Source: Agelas oroides (lineage: Eukaryota; Porifera; Demospongiae; Agelasida; Agelasidae). From it: 64,000 nt of DNA. Shown piece by piece: positions 22,913 to 33,365 of this stretch. Under the pieces are notes generated by a model, which was given only the letters and a program-made list of their open reading frames with translations, was not told the origin of the DNA and did no database searches. The DNA is taken from contig OX422186.1 of assembly GCA_949130485.1 (NCBI GenBank), positions 7,068,792-7,132,791 of the forward strand, read 5' to 3'. Position 1 is the stretch's first letter; every line of letters starts with the position of its first letter. The translations under genes were made by a program, and so were the position numbers.

Positions 22913-23480
22913 AACGTTCCCCATGTGTGCTGCTAAACTGACGGACATGAGTAGTTTCCAGAAACCTCGGAAAACTGCTACTGAGAAGCAAGGTTAAATG
23001 TAGCTATAAGCCATAGCAAAGGCAAACTGTACAGCATATTTGCTATGAAGAGTGATGATAATGTTACCCTTAAATAGCAAGACCAAATGAGGAAGGTAAC
23101 AGTAGCCTCCTGGAAGGCTGACAGGGGAAGGATTTATATAGTATTTTGTGGCAAATGTTTCACGGTGATGATGACAATGGAAAGCAACCTTATGGTCACT
23201 CAGTCCCAAAACAGTATATGCATTCTAGGTATAGTTTGGCAGAGTAGTTGGGATGGTTTTTCATACTACAGAATGCAACGTTCCCCATGTGTGCTGCTAA
23301 ACTGACGGACATGAGTAGTTTCCAGAAACCTCGGAAAACTGCTACTGAGAAGCAAGGTTAAATGTAGCTATAAGCCATAGCAAAGGCAAACTGTACAGCA
23401 TATTTGCTATGAAGAGTGATGATAATGTTACCCTTAAATAGCAAGACCAAATGAGGAAGGTAACAGTAGCCTCCTGGAAA
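22913..23480 (+). repeat. Direct repeat, two ~207-bp copies 361 bp apart
   Basis: 22913-23119 and 23274-23480 are almost identical (AACGTTCCCCATGTGTGCTG .. GTAGCCTCCTGGAA). The 154 bp between them match 47490-47660 of block B. The second copy ends exactly where the truncated minus-strand receptor begins, so it marks a rearrangement joint. Confidence 0.85.
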
Positions 23481-25002
23481 CTATCCACAGTGATATCAGA
23501 GCCAGCAGTGCTAGAATTAGACTGTCCAGAATGTTTAACCAGTTTTTCTTGTATGGCCGCAGCAGAGCAAACAGCAGGGATCCTATCCCAAGACATACTG
23601 CAGAAATGGTCCATGAAAGGCCTTCAGGCTTTAAAGTTCTTACTAGAAAGATCACGACACGAAGGATGAAATATAGTGCAGCAAAGTACCTGTAATCACA
23701 TCTGCCATCTGTCCTGTTTTTGTAGCAACCTTGAAAAACATCTGTGAATATGTGCAGTGCAGGCCACCTGAGTTTCAAGCAACCAAGCAGCTTCTGAAAT
23801 GTTTTTGTGGGGTATATAAGGAGAAGTAACGGAGGCAGAGCAATGAAAGTTGACAAGACAGCAATTGCAAGAATGGCAAAAGGGAGGTGTTCTTCACCAA
23901 AGAAGGGAACTGTTGGAGCGATCATCAAATACTGAGATGAATTTCCTCGAATGTCAGTGATTTTTGATTTATTCAGAAGTCCAAATGATGCTACAATAAG
24001 TTTATTATATGCCACAGTCAGGAAGGTTGCAAAACTACTGATAATAGAGGCCTTTGGATTCCACCTTCCCTGGAGAGGAGCAAAACATCGACGAAATGGC
24101 CTCCATAGGCACACAACTACTCTGACATTTCTATCATGAAGCTCTATCAGAATATATGTCACTGCAATCAGCAGCAGTGTGTAAAGAGCTGGTAAGTACT
24201 GTAGAGCTAGCAAGTCAAGATCAGTGATTTTGTCACTTCCACAGAAGGGTGGAATCACTGAACGAAAGAAGTCCAAATTCCAGAAGTCATAAGAAAGTAT
24301 CAGAATCTGTAAGATAGCCTGAGACCATGGTTGAGTAGAATATGCAAGAACTTGAGTTTTGTTGACATTAATGGTAGTAACAATGATTTGTGCAGAAAAA
24401 ATGAATGCATTCAGAGGACCAGACGTTGCACTGACTTGAAATATCACAATAACAATGTAGAACACAGTTATTGGCAAGAATTCCAGAGCGAGGTATAGTG
24501 CCCAACCATAACCCTTGGTTGTACAGTTCACACACATTGGGTCAAGTGAAAGGATGCCAGATCCATAGCCAGGCTTACATTTTCCACACAATTGACCTTC
24601 TCTGTTAAAATGTCCACACATGAATTCATTCAGCTCCTTGATGTGTGTAGGCAATGTGGTCATGAAGTTAGGGTTACTTTGAAATTGACATGCACCTACA
24701 ACTTGAGTTCTTGTGGCAGAATCATAGGTTATACAATATTCAATGTGAAGTGATGTATTACATGTCTTTGGGTTACAAACAATGCCATTGGTTGTAGGAC
24801 CACATACACATTCAACAGTTGTGTTATCACCTGCTATTTTTTGCTGTATAAACCAGGGTGGACAAGGGTCAGTATCCTCATCACTGGGAGCTGGAACAAA
24901 GCAGTGTTCTTGGTCACTGCCAGCTATGGCTGCAGACAAACAAAGCAATCCAACTAGTACATCACACCAGACGAACAACCACAAAACTGCTAGCCTGAAC
25001 AT
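23434..25002 (-). pseudogene. Polytopic membrane protein, 3'-truncated copy
   Basis: The start ATG is at 25002 (an upstream in-frame GTG is not needed). The frame matches the intact gene at 47828-49711 through the signal peptide, the Cys-rich ectodomain (DPCPPWFIQQ, FNREGQLCGKCKPGYG) and most membrane segments, then leaves homology at SLWIV near 23481. The last residues come from repeat DNA, so the final segment and cytoplasmic tail are lost. The missing tail lies at 20987-21382. A truncated protein of about 522 residues could still be made. Confidence 0.8.
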
Positions 25003-25232
25003 CTCCACTGCGATGTACCCCTATGATAGCTAGCTAGTTGGTGATACTCAATCGTCTACAGTTATTGCTGTAACAGAGTGTTTGTGCCCTTTTATAATGG
25101 CAAGCTTAAGAGCTGATGTAAGGTTTAATGTGGGCAGAAATCACTCCCAGGGATTTCCTTCACTTCCTGTCAAGTGTGTTTGCCCATTAATGACATGTAT
25201 GGGTGGGTTGTTTCAGTAAGTGTGTTTTCCCA
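25003..25232 (-). promoter_or_regulatory. Conserved 5' flank of the minus-strand receptor copies
   Basis: 25003-25170 matches 49712-49890 upstream of the intact paralogue, including TTTTATAATGGCAAGC about 85-100 bp upstream of the start codon, a possible TATA-like element. One 46-bp unit of the array at 29021 lies at its outer end (25187-25233). Confidence 0.4.
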
Positions 25233-25980
25233 TTAAGGTGGCAGCGGAAGTCACTCGGTGGAGGTTAACGAAAACGTAAACCTGGGTTACAGTCAGGACC
25301 AGTGTTACTCCTAGTTTCAGGGTTAAGGTTTGGTTTAGGGCAATCTTGTTTTGCCTAATTTAAAAAAAAAAAAAGGGTTTTAGTAGCTTATTAATATATT
25401 CATGACCCAAAATTGCCACTCGATGGACGCATCTACATGCTCACTGTAGGTAGCATCCTAACCACCAATGTATCTCAAATCAGTCTGTGCCAGCTTTTGT
25501 TTAGAGCTACTCCCAAAGTCAGGCTAGACTCATGTTTGTCACTACTCTTGGAATGGACAACTTTGACTACAAAAGGAATGCACATTTCAAAAAATTCACA
25601 GCTTGTCTACGGGAGGGGCTCATTCACAAGTGCAAGCAAGCATTACTAGCCCCACCTCTCCCCCTTATGTCGCTAAACAACTCACGGCTCTGTTCCACAC
25701 ACAACTACTCTTCAGCTTTCTTGTCTACTGCAGCGTAGTAGCTACCAACGATATATTGCGCATTCTACTAGTTAAAGCCCAGCCCAGCACTCGAAGCACC
25801 GGGCCACGGTCACCTACTAGGCTTGGCATACGATCGCAAGACCTGGGCCTACCCAATGAGTACAGTCTTGGCCACTGTGGCCTTTCTGCTTCTTCTAGAC
25901 AGAAGCTTGCTTTCACAAGCAGGCATTATGCACTACTCACAGTAACTGACACTACAGCACTCTACTAAACTCCTTTTTTA
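25233..25980. repeat. Segment shared with block B (46195-47200)
   Basis: Begins AAGGTGGCAGCGGAAGTCAC and runs to the TTTTTATTTTTATTTAAGTC tract; it matches 46195-47215. The B copy has an extra 259-bp MITE. No gene supported. Confidence 0.7.
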
Positions 25981-26571
25981 TTTTTATTTTTATTTAAGTC
26001 GATCTAAGCTTATCTTCAAAGTTCCGACCACCACATGAGGGGTTCCACCAGGCCACATCTTAACTAACTTAATCATATACTTATTTTAGTGTCAATACAG
26101 TTAGCTACTCCCATAGAAAGGTGTACAATTATTTTTGTAATTGCACAGGTAGAAAAGCTTCTGATTGGACAAACAATATATACAAAAGCTACAAAACCCC
26201 ATGGAAGGTGTAATAGCTCACTGATTGGTCAGTAGTAATTTGCTTTGTACCATGGTTGATAATTCTGACCAATCAGATTGCTTTATATCAGGTTAATAAA
26301 TCTCATACCAACCTCGTCTGCCAACTTATTCACCTCGTCTGCTAACTTATTCACCTGTACCAGGGGGCACAGTGTTCAAAGCAATCACATTTACTGTCAA
26401 TAAATTTGAACATGTATACAGCAAGCCAATGTGAGTATACAGCAAGCTAATGTAAAGTATACAGTAAGCTAAGATTGTATACAGAAGTAAATAATAAACA
26501 ACTGAGATGTTTACACCGTTGTTGCACTGTGAAAATACAAAAATGAGTGACTAATGTTGCTGTTCTGCGTG
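25981..26571. other. Non-coding spacer with CCAAT-type motifs
   Basis: CTGATTGG or its complement occurs at about 26162, 26221 and 26268. TTATTCACCTCGTCTGC is repeated in tandem near 26328-26352. No coding frame is credible. Confidence 0.45.
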
Positions 26572-27607
26572 ATACACAGCCAAAAATTTTCTGACCCGAT
26601 ACAGTTCCGTTGCCAAAAAGTTCTGTTACGGGCGTATTTTCGGAACTGAACCAGTACCGCAGTAGCATCGGGACAGTATCAGATCAGTACGCACATATCT
26701 GTAGCAGACCTGTACGAACAGCATGTCTTAGGGCTGTTTTTGCTGAACTGATACAGAGCTGCAGAACTGATACAGATCCGATTTACAGTTCGGTATCAGA
26801 CCCATTGCCAAAAAGTTATGTTGCGTTTCTGGGTACAGATCTGGATCAGATTGGTTCCAGTTCTGATTCAAAACGTACGATTTTGCTGTGTAGTGATGGC
26901 ACTGCATTCTGAAAGGTCCGGGTGAAGGCACGCTGGGTTGTCTCGTTCCCAGACCATGCGCGCGCGCGCGCGCGGGGAGGTGCTTGATAAGGTAATGGGG
27001 CGGAGTTCATTGAAGGTCGCGGCCTCTCGTTCGACCGTTCAGTCGTTCGTTACTCGACACAGGAAACTGAGCATGTTCTCGAGTGAGCGGTTGTAGCTTG
27101 TTCGCTGTTGTTTTCTTGACACAGGGCCAGGGTTAGTCAGCAGTCTGCGGCTCAGGTAACTGCACTCTGTATGAGATCGTCGAGCTCGTTCACCATGTTC
27201 ATAAGTGTGCAGTTGCTGCTTGAAGTTTCCAGGAGTTCCGCGTTTCTGTCACCTTTCAGAGAGCTTTGTAGCACTGCAAAAATTATTGTACACAGCAAAA
27301 TCGTACGTTTTGAACCAGAACTGGAACCAATCTGATCCAGATCTGTACCCAGAAACGCAACAGAACTTTTGGCAACGGGCCTGATACCGAACTGTAAATC
27401 GGATCTGTATCAGTTCTGCAGCTCTGTATCAGTTCAGCAAAAACAGCCCTAAGACATGCTGTTCGTACAGGTCTGGTACAGATATGTGCGTACTGATCTG
27501 ATACTGTCCTGATGCTACTGCGGTACTGGTTCAGTTCCGAAAATACGCCCGTAACAGAACTTTTTGGCAACGGAACTGTATCGGGTCAGAAAATTTTTGG
27601 CTGTGTA
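26572..27607. mobile_element. Inverted pair of ~320-bp elements (TACACAGC..GCTGTGTA)
   Basis: The left arm 26572-26892 and right arm 27289-27607 are reverse complements with only a handful of differences. Each arm itself begins TACACAGC and ends GCTGTGTA. The left arm alone is bracketed by GTGA on both sides, so each arm is probably a separate MITE. The 396 bp between them are GC-richer with a (GC)n run at 26957-26973. Confidence 0.75.
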
Positions 27608-27667
27608 GTGCATGACAAACTGTCCGCTTTTTATACCGTTCTACTACGTAAGCCCCATGGTACAAGT

Positions 27668-27768
27668 CGGTTATACAACTCGGTTTCGGTCTCTACGGTA
27701 TACACAACCTCGTGCCTGCGGCACTCGGTAGTGTATATCCCGTAGAGACCTCCACCTCGTTGTATAAC
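27668..27768. mobile_element. Foldback element 1
   Basis: GGTTATACAACTCGGTTTCG pairs with the reverse complement of the right arm ending GTTGTATAACC; the centre is CCTCGTGCCTGCGGCACTCG. Confidence 0.6.
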
Positions 27769-27774
27769 CTATAC

Positions 27775-27905
27775 GTAAACTACATTAACATAATGTAAAC
27801 TTGTAACTTGTAAGTGACAACAATTTGCTGTAAACTATATTAACATAATGTAAACTTGTAACTTGTGACAACAATTTGCTGTAAACTATACAGTTTACTG
27901 TAAAC
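27775..27905 (+). repeat. Tandem repeat, ~59-bp unit
   Basis: Two and a part copies of a unit containing AACATAATGTAAACTTGTAA and GACAACAATTTGCTGTAAAC. Confidence 0.7.
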
Positions 27906-27988
27906 TTGTATACTATAAACCACCACATCACATACATACTCATACTTATTTTAGCATACTGTAAACTAGGCAAAGTTTATGATTAACG

Positions 27989-28133
27989 AGGAACAGCATG
28001 TTTTCTCCTACAATTTGGGATTAATAGTACTCATGAATGGCATAATTGCACCCGGTTTCGCCTCGTGCAATTAACAGCCATTCACTCGTGCTATTAATCC
28101 CAAATTGCACTCAAAACCATGCTGTTATTTATA
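27989..28133. mobile_element. Foldback element 2
   Basis: The arms of about 60 bp start AACAGCATG, run through AATTTGGGATTAATAG and meet at ATTGCACCCGGTTTCGCCTC. Confidence 0.65.
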
Positions 28134-28230
28134 CTAATTATAAACTGATTATTGGATGCCAATGCCGACAGGAAATGGGGAAAATCTTACGGACAGTGAA
28201 TGGTTGAAGACTCCCAAAACTGACTGTGCG

Positions 28231-28308
28231 CTAAATATACCTTATTACACGAGTTAGCGTGCAATAACCGCGATATGCACGCTAACGAGTGTAATAAAGT
28301 ATTTATTA
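28231..28308. mobile_element. Foldback element 3
   Basis: CTTATTACACGAGTTAGCGT pairs with ACGCTAACGAGTGTAATAAA around a short AATAACCGCGATA centre. Confidence 0.6.
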
Positions 28309-28468
28309 TCCATTACCACAACAGCGTCGTGTCTCTTCTCACCAAGTCCCGAGTAACTCGCCGTTCGAACGCAGTGGTTCTAATTAAAGCGCACGCTGGT
28401 TGCTAGGATATCGCGCGCGTATATAGCCTCAGGGCCCGTGCAATAACTACCCATGCAATAACTACCCG

Positions 28469-28606
28469 TGCAATATGTAATAGTTATAGCACAGGTGCCA
28501 GGGATTTATGGCAGTAAACAGACTGAGTCCGAGGGCGTAGCCCGAGGACGAGGTTTGTTTACTACAGCCATAAATCCCTGGCCACCTGTGCTATAATTAT
28601 TATATA
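28469..28606. mobile_element. Foldback element 4
   Basis: TAATAGTTATAGCACAGGTG and CAGGGATTTATGGC.AGTAAAC pair with the right side; the loop is CCGAGGGCGTAGCCCGAGG. It is the fourth hairpin of this kind in 940 bp. Confidence 0.65.
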
Positions 28607-29020
28607 TCCCACCTGATTGGTCCTTTGTTGTTATTATTGTAAACACATCTGTACATGTGCAAGCGTTTACAGTAACTTCGATATTATTTACTGTCACAGA
28701 AAAATGATGTAAAATCTGTACTATATAGTCTGACAATGTAGTAGACTGTAAACTAAAAATACATGGAGAGGGAATTATGAGCCATAATTTCCCTTGTAGC
28801 CTTGAGGGGACAAATTATGACAGTTAAAGTCCACTCTGGCCTATGCATGAAGTATAGTAGGTGGGATATATCGTGTGATATTGCACGGCACAGGAATAGG
28901 AAAATACTGTTGTAGAAATATGAACTGGATAATAAAAGTTTATAATTAACAAGACAAAGAAGCCTATCAGCTTGGATTCCAGGTTTGTCAACCTTGAAAG
29001 TACAGGGTTCTCTGCCACCT
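28607..29020. other. Spacer, no gene seen
   Basis: AT-rich non-coding stretch. Its right end, from about 28930, resembles 47370-47440 of block B (AGACT.TATCAGCT..GGATTCCAGGTTTG). Confidence 0.45.
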
Positions 29021-29291
29021 TAATGACATGCAGGGGTGGGTTGTTTCAGTAAGTGCGTTTTCCCATTAATGACATGCAGGGGTGGGTTGTTTCAGTAAGT
29101 GCGTTTTCCCATTAATGACATGCAGGGGTGGGTTGTTTCAGTAAGTGCGTTTTCCCATTAATGACATGCAGGGGTGGGTTGTTTCAGTAAGTGCGTTTTC
29201 CCATTAATGACATGTAGGGTGGGTTGTTTCAGTAAGTGCGTTTTCCCATTAATGACATGTAGGGGTGGGTTGTTTCAGTAAGTGTGTTTTG
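29021..29291 (+). repeat. 46-bp minisatellite, six units
   Basis: Units start at 29021, 29067, 29113, 29159, 29205 and 29250 and read TAATGACATGCAGGGGTGGG then TTGTTTCAGTAAGTGCGTTT and TCCCAT. The fifth is one base short. A single unit lies at about 25187-25233 in the receptor 5' flank, so the array probably grew from that. Confidence 0.85.
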
Positions 29292-29663
29292 GACTTTGGT
29301 GTAGACCAATTCTTGGCAACCAACTTTACATGCCCATGGTTAGCTGTGATGGTGGTCTGATGTCATACTGTGGTACACTGCACACTGAACTAAGACTCAA
29401 ACCTGAATTTTGCATTTGTAAAGAGTAGCTACACCATTGTGTGTAATCCAAGAATGAATACAGGGGGACTCCAGGTACATAAAAATGGCACACATCCAAT
29501 TAAGAAGCACTTACAAAAAACGTGCATTAACATTACAAAATCTGCTACTGCCATCAAACTGGCTTTTTTCAATGTCCATTTCCTGCTTACTACTTACTCC
29601 TTGAATGGTCTTCCTTATCACTTGCCATGCTTGTCTCTTTCTCATCAGCACATCCCTCTAGCT
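29292..29663 (+). repeat. Segment duplicated at 49970-50335
   Basis: Matches 49970-50335 (GACCAATTCTTGGCAACCAA .. CACATCCCTCTAGCTT). At 29664 it changes without a gap into NACHT-WD40 sequence; TGTCATGA/GCTCATGA similarity lies at the joint. Confidence 0.8.
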
Positions 29664-31173
29664 TTGTCATGACTACTCGACCTGACCAGAAAATTGTTCA
29701 AAAGCTGAGCAAAGTGAAGCCAGTGCTTGAACTTTTACCAGATGACCCTCGCAATATCCATGACATTAAAATATACTTGCAAGATACCTTTTGTGGAAGA
29801 ATGCAACAGACAGAGCTGGAAGTTGCCATCAATTTGCTGCTCAAAAAATCGCAGGGCATGTTCCTTTACTTCCATTTTGCTATTGGCAGTGTTCTTGAAC
29901 ACAAAGATATTGAATTAGTTGTACCAGCTGGAATAGGAGACTATTATGAGCAGAATTTTGCCAGGCTTTATGAAAAACTGGGAGAGAATAAGTACAGAAT
30001 TTTACTCCAAGCAGTCACGGCAGCTCTAGCTGACCTGCCAGTGGAACTGGTTTCCTCCTTATTGAATGTTGACATCACTGAAGCTTCATCGGTCATTGAC
30101 ATTGTGTCTGCTGTGCTTCCAGTTCAGAACCGTTGCATCCACGTTTTTCACAAGTCAGTTTATGACTGGTTGAGTAATAAAGAAGAAGCAGAGAGGTATG
30201 CTGTGAGCCCTATTGAAGGTCACTTACACCTAGCTATCCAATGTTATGCTATTCTTCAAGAAATTGAAGCCACTGTAACCATTTCTTCTGACATTAGCTC
30301 CAATCATGTGTGGAAGTATGCACTTCAAAATTTAGTAATGCATTTATGTAATACAAACCCTGAAAGTTTTATCACATCCAGAGAAACACATGCTGTGTGG
30401 CAACAGGAGTGGTCTACACTAGATGCTGCCCTTGTGTCTGTACTTTCAGACTTGCAGTTCTTGTACTACAAGGTTCATATCTCTGGAGGATACCTAGAAG
30501 ACATTCTGGAAGATTACAAGAAAACTATAGAACTCCTTAGTGCTTCAGATTTACTTGTAAAAAGACTAAACGTCTGCAAAAATTTCTTATTGCAGCAGGC
30601 AGATCTCCTACTAAAAATGCCTCACATGATCTTTCAATGTGCTCTTAACAGTTCCAGTGAAATAGCAGAACAGTTTAATGTGCAGCAATACTTTGCAAAT
30701 CCTGTCAAAGTATGTCCAGAAATGAAGTTGTATTTGGAGGTTGCAAGAAAATCTGAAAAATCAAAAAGTGAGTTGTCTAGTCTAGCAACGTTTCGATGCA
30801 CTGACATAGTTACCTGCTGCACACAAACTCCAGATGAACAGCTTCTAATCTGCTATATACAGGAGGGATTCATTCACATCTGGAACAAGGATACAGGTGA
30901 ACTTATACATAAAGGGATGGTTGACAATTGTTTGGATGCCGATTGCAGCAGAGTAGAACCAACACAGCAAAAGCACTCAGATAAAGCTGTTCTCCAACTT
31001 ATTTCGAGAGTTAAAAAGATTTCTGTTTCACCAGATGGCAAGTTGATAGTTTATGTCAATGAAGCATTGGGTGAAGATGGCAACTCTGTGCCTTTAATTA
31101 CAGGAATTAAAAGGGACACTAACAATTCCACTTTCAGTCCAGATGGCAAGAAGCTTTTATTGTGGACTGTCCC

Positions 31174-31224
31174 TAGCCTCGTATCCAGGCTCCTCCGCTG
31201 CAGAGGAGCCCGGGTATGAGGCTA
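31174..31224. mobile_element. 51-bp palindromic element with a perfect 9-bp target duplication
   Basis: TAGCCTCGTATCCAGGCTCC pairs with the arm ending GGGTATGAGGCTA. GACTGTCCC stands on both sides (31165-31173, 31225-31233) but only once in the parental exon at about 13705, so the 60 extra bases are exactly one element plus one duplication. Confidence 0.92.
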
Positions 31225-31459
31225 GACTGTCCCAGTTTCAGATGATGACGCACCAATCTATATCAAACTATGGAATTTAGAGTCTAAAACATGTGTTCAA
31301 CTAGAAGATGTTGGGCAGCATCAGCCTCTTTCAGGCTGCTTTTCTCATGACAGTCAGTATGCTTTTTGTGGCCACAAGGATGCTAGGATTATTCAGTGAG
31401 CAGTTTCCACCGGTGAACCTACAGCTGTCATGTATACCAATAGAAGAGTGATAATGAAA

Positions 31460-31852
31460 GGTGTGTGTGCATGTGTGTGTGTGTGTGTACATGTGTGTGT
31501 GTGCACGTGCATGTGTGCATGCGTGCATGTGTGTGCATGTGCATGTGCATTTGTGTGCATGTGTGCGTGTATGTGTGCATGCCTGTATGCGTGTCTATGT
31601 GCAAAATGCCTGTGTGCATGCATATTGCATATTGCATGTTGTATGTGTGTGCATGTTGGTGTGTGTCAGTGTGTGTGTGTGTGCCTGCATGCATGTGTGT
31701 GCATGTGTGTGCATGTGTGTGCATGTGTGTGCATGTGTGTGTGGATGCCTGTATGCGTGTCTACGTGCATACATGCCTGTGTGCATGCATATTGCATGTT
31801 GCATGTGTGTGTGTGTGTGTCAGTGTGTGTGTGTGTGCATATTGGTGTGTGT

Positions 31853-31928
<76 letters not shown>

Positions 31929-31938
31929 ATGCGTGTGT
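31460..31938 (+). repeat. (GT)n / GCATGT microsatellite, block B copy
   Basis: Counterpart of 13948-14192 but about twice as long, including an uninterrupted (GT)n of about 70 bp near 31855-31926. Long open frames over it are artefacts of the repeat. Confidence 0.88.
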
Positions 31939-32242
31939 GTGAGTGGTTGATGACAAAGGAGTTGGAGTGAGTTGGTGTGGTATCAGTTAGTCATGGCCCT
32001 ATTTCACAGTCTTGTCACGATTTAAAATGTAATAGACAAGCAGGATATGTTCATGTCTGACTTTGTTAAACTTCATAGTTTCTGCCCAATATGAACAGGA
32101 AGATTACATGGTATGGTGTATAACAGAAGTACAGTGTTAAAGACACATTTGTTGTTGTGAGGTTGAAATAGGTAAATGGAAAGCTACAACCATGCACTAA
32201 CCGGGGGCAACCACCAGGCCTCACAGTTTTCTCTATATTATT

Positions 32243-33341
32243 AACCCTCGGCGCGCATGCGCCGCAGGGTTACAGTAGTCGTTTTGTGTGTGTGTGTGTG
32301 TGTGTGTGTGTCTGTCTGTCTGTCTGTTACCACGCTAGCAGCTACATACCTCGTTTATACGTCTCAAGTGAGGTGTCATAGGGTTGTTTATGGCGTTTTC
32401 AAGATTTTAGTCGTGTGGCTTTCGCTGAAAACGCTTCGTTCAAAAGTTCTGGCGTGATTTTCTGACAGCCACTGCGTTCTTGGCTTCCTGATGATGATGA
32501 CGAGCTCTCGATGGACAAGAGAGACAGACTAGTGTGTAGGGATAGCGACAGCACCTATAACACGACTGACTTGTCACTGATCTTACTAAAATAGCCACTA
32601 CCTTCGAAAGCTTCTTGGCTTTCATCGGTGTGTATCTGCTGACCTGGCACTATGCTGGCACACGTGATACATACATGTTTATGCACGCGCGCGCGTCTAT
32701 GCATATTGCATTCCTGCTGCTTGCACATTTGCTCAGGTTCTAGCTTTAAGCTAGCTAGCTAGCTAGCTAGTTAACCCAGTTATAAATAACGTGGAGGATG
32801 TTTATTTATACGTAATACAGTCTGTTTAAAAGAACGCAATGACTGGCAGTTCTGTGCAGGTGGAGGTAAGCTGTTCCATAGGGCGATTGTATGTGGGAAA
32901 AATGATGACTGATGGGCATTCGTGCGTGTTACTGGCCTTTCAAGGGCTAGTGTATACTGGTGTTTCTGAGCGATCTGGACAGGTTTCGTGGTACAATGGG
33001 TGCCGTAGGGAAATTCAGATGTCCATTGACAACTTGATAGAGGAGGCACAGTTTCAGGTAGTGTCTTCTGCTGGCAAGGGTGGGCAAGTTGCATGACTGA
33101 AGCAAAGACTCATATCCAGAACTCCAGTTTTTGGTGCACACCTTAAGTGCAAACTTCTGCACTCTCTCCAGGGAGTTGATAAGTCCCTGTTGATAGGGTT
33201 AGCATAGCTATGCTTTCCCATGTCAGCATAATAACATTACATAAGAGCATAATGACAGGGTTATTGCCAGTTATAGCACTTAAAGTTGAACATTTTCATT
33301 TCATTATTATCACTCAAAACATGCATCAAACGCCGAGGGTT
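32243..33341. mobile_element. 1.1-kb insertion with AACCCTCGGCG..CGCCGAGGGTT ends
   Basis: The ends AACCCTCGGCG (32243) and CGCCGAGGGTT (33331-33341) are inverted repeats, and the whole stretch is absent from the equivalent intron in block A. It contains a (GT)n-(CTGT)n microsatellite (32287-32328) and a LINE fragment. The exact target duplication is unclear. Confidence 0.65.
32745..33190 (-). mobile_element. LINE (non-LTR retrotransposon) 3' fragment
   Basis: The minus strand encodes the C-terminal end of a reverse-transcriptase ORF: CTKNWSSGYESLLQ, LPTLASRRHYLKLCLLYQVV and, in another frame, SSFFPHTIALWNSLPP with SLRSFKQTVL. This is the usual end of CR1/L2/Jockey-like ORF2. One frame change splits it near 32990. 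The 3' end is followed by (AGCT)n (32748-32772), as in LINEs that end in short repeats. It lies within the inverted-repeat insertion above. Confidence 0.7.
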
Positions 33342-33365
33342 TTGCACTGTATGTGCTTTCATTAA

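Noticed and set aside
26610-27570. Two alike ~100-codon frames (MPKSSVTGVFSELNQY..)
   Set aside because: They are the two inverted arms of a MITE read in opposite directions; no family resemblance and no conservation beyond the DNA identity.
29021-29291. CRISPR-like regular repeats
   Set aside because: Units are directly adjacent with no unique spacers, and the genome is eukaryotic; it is a minisatellite.
31430-31970. Three overlapping Cys/Val-rich frames of 160-170 codons and His/Thr-rich minus frames
   Set aside because: All are translations of the GT microsatellite; the same happens at 13883-14223.
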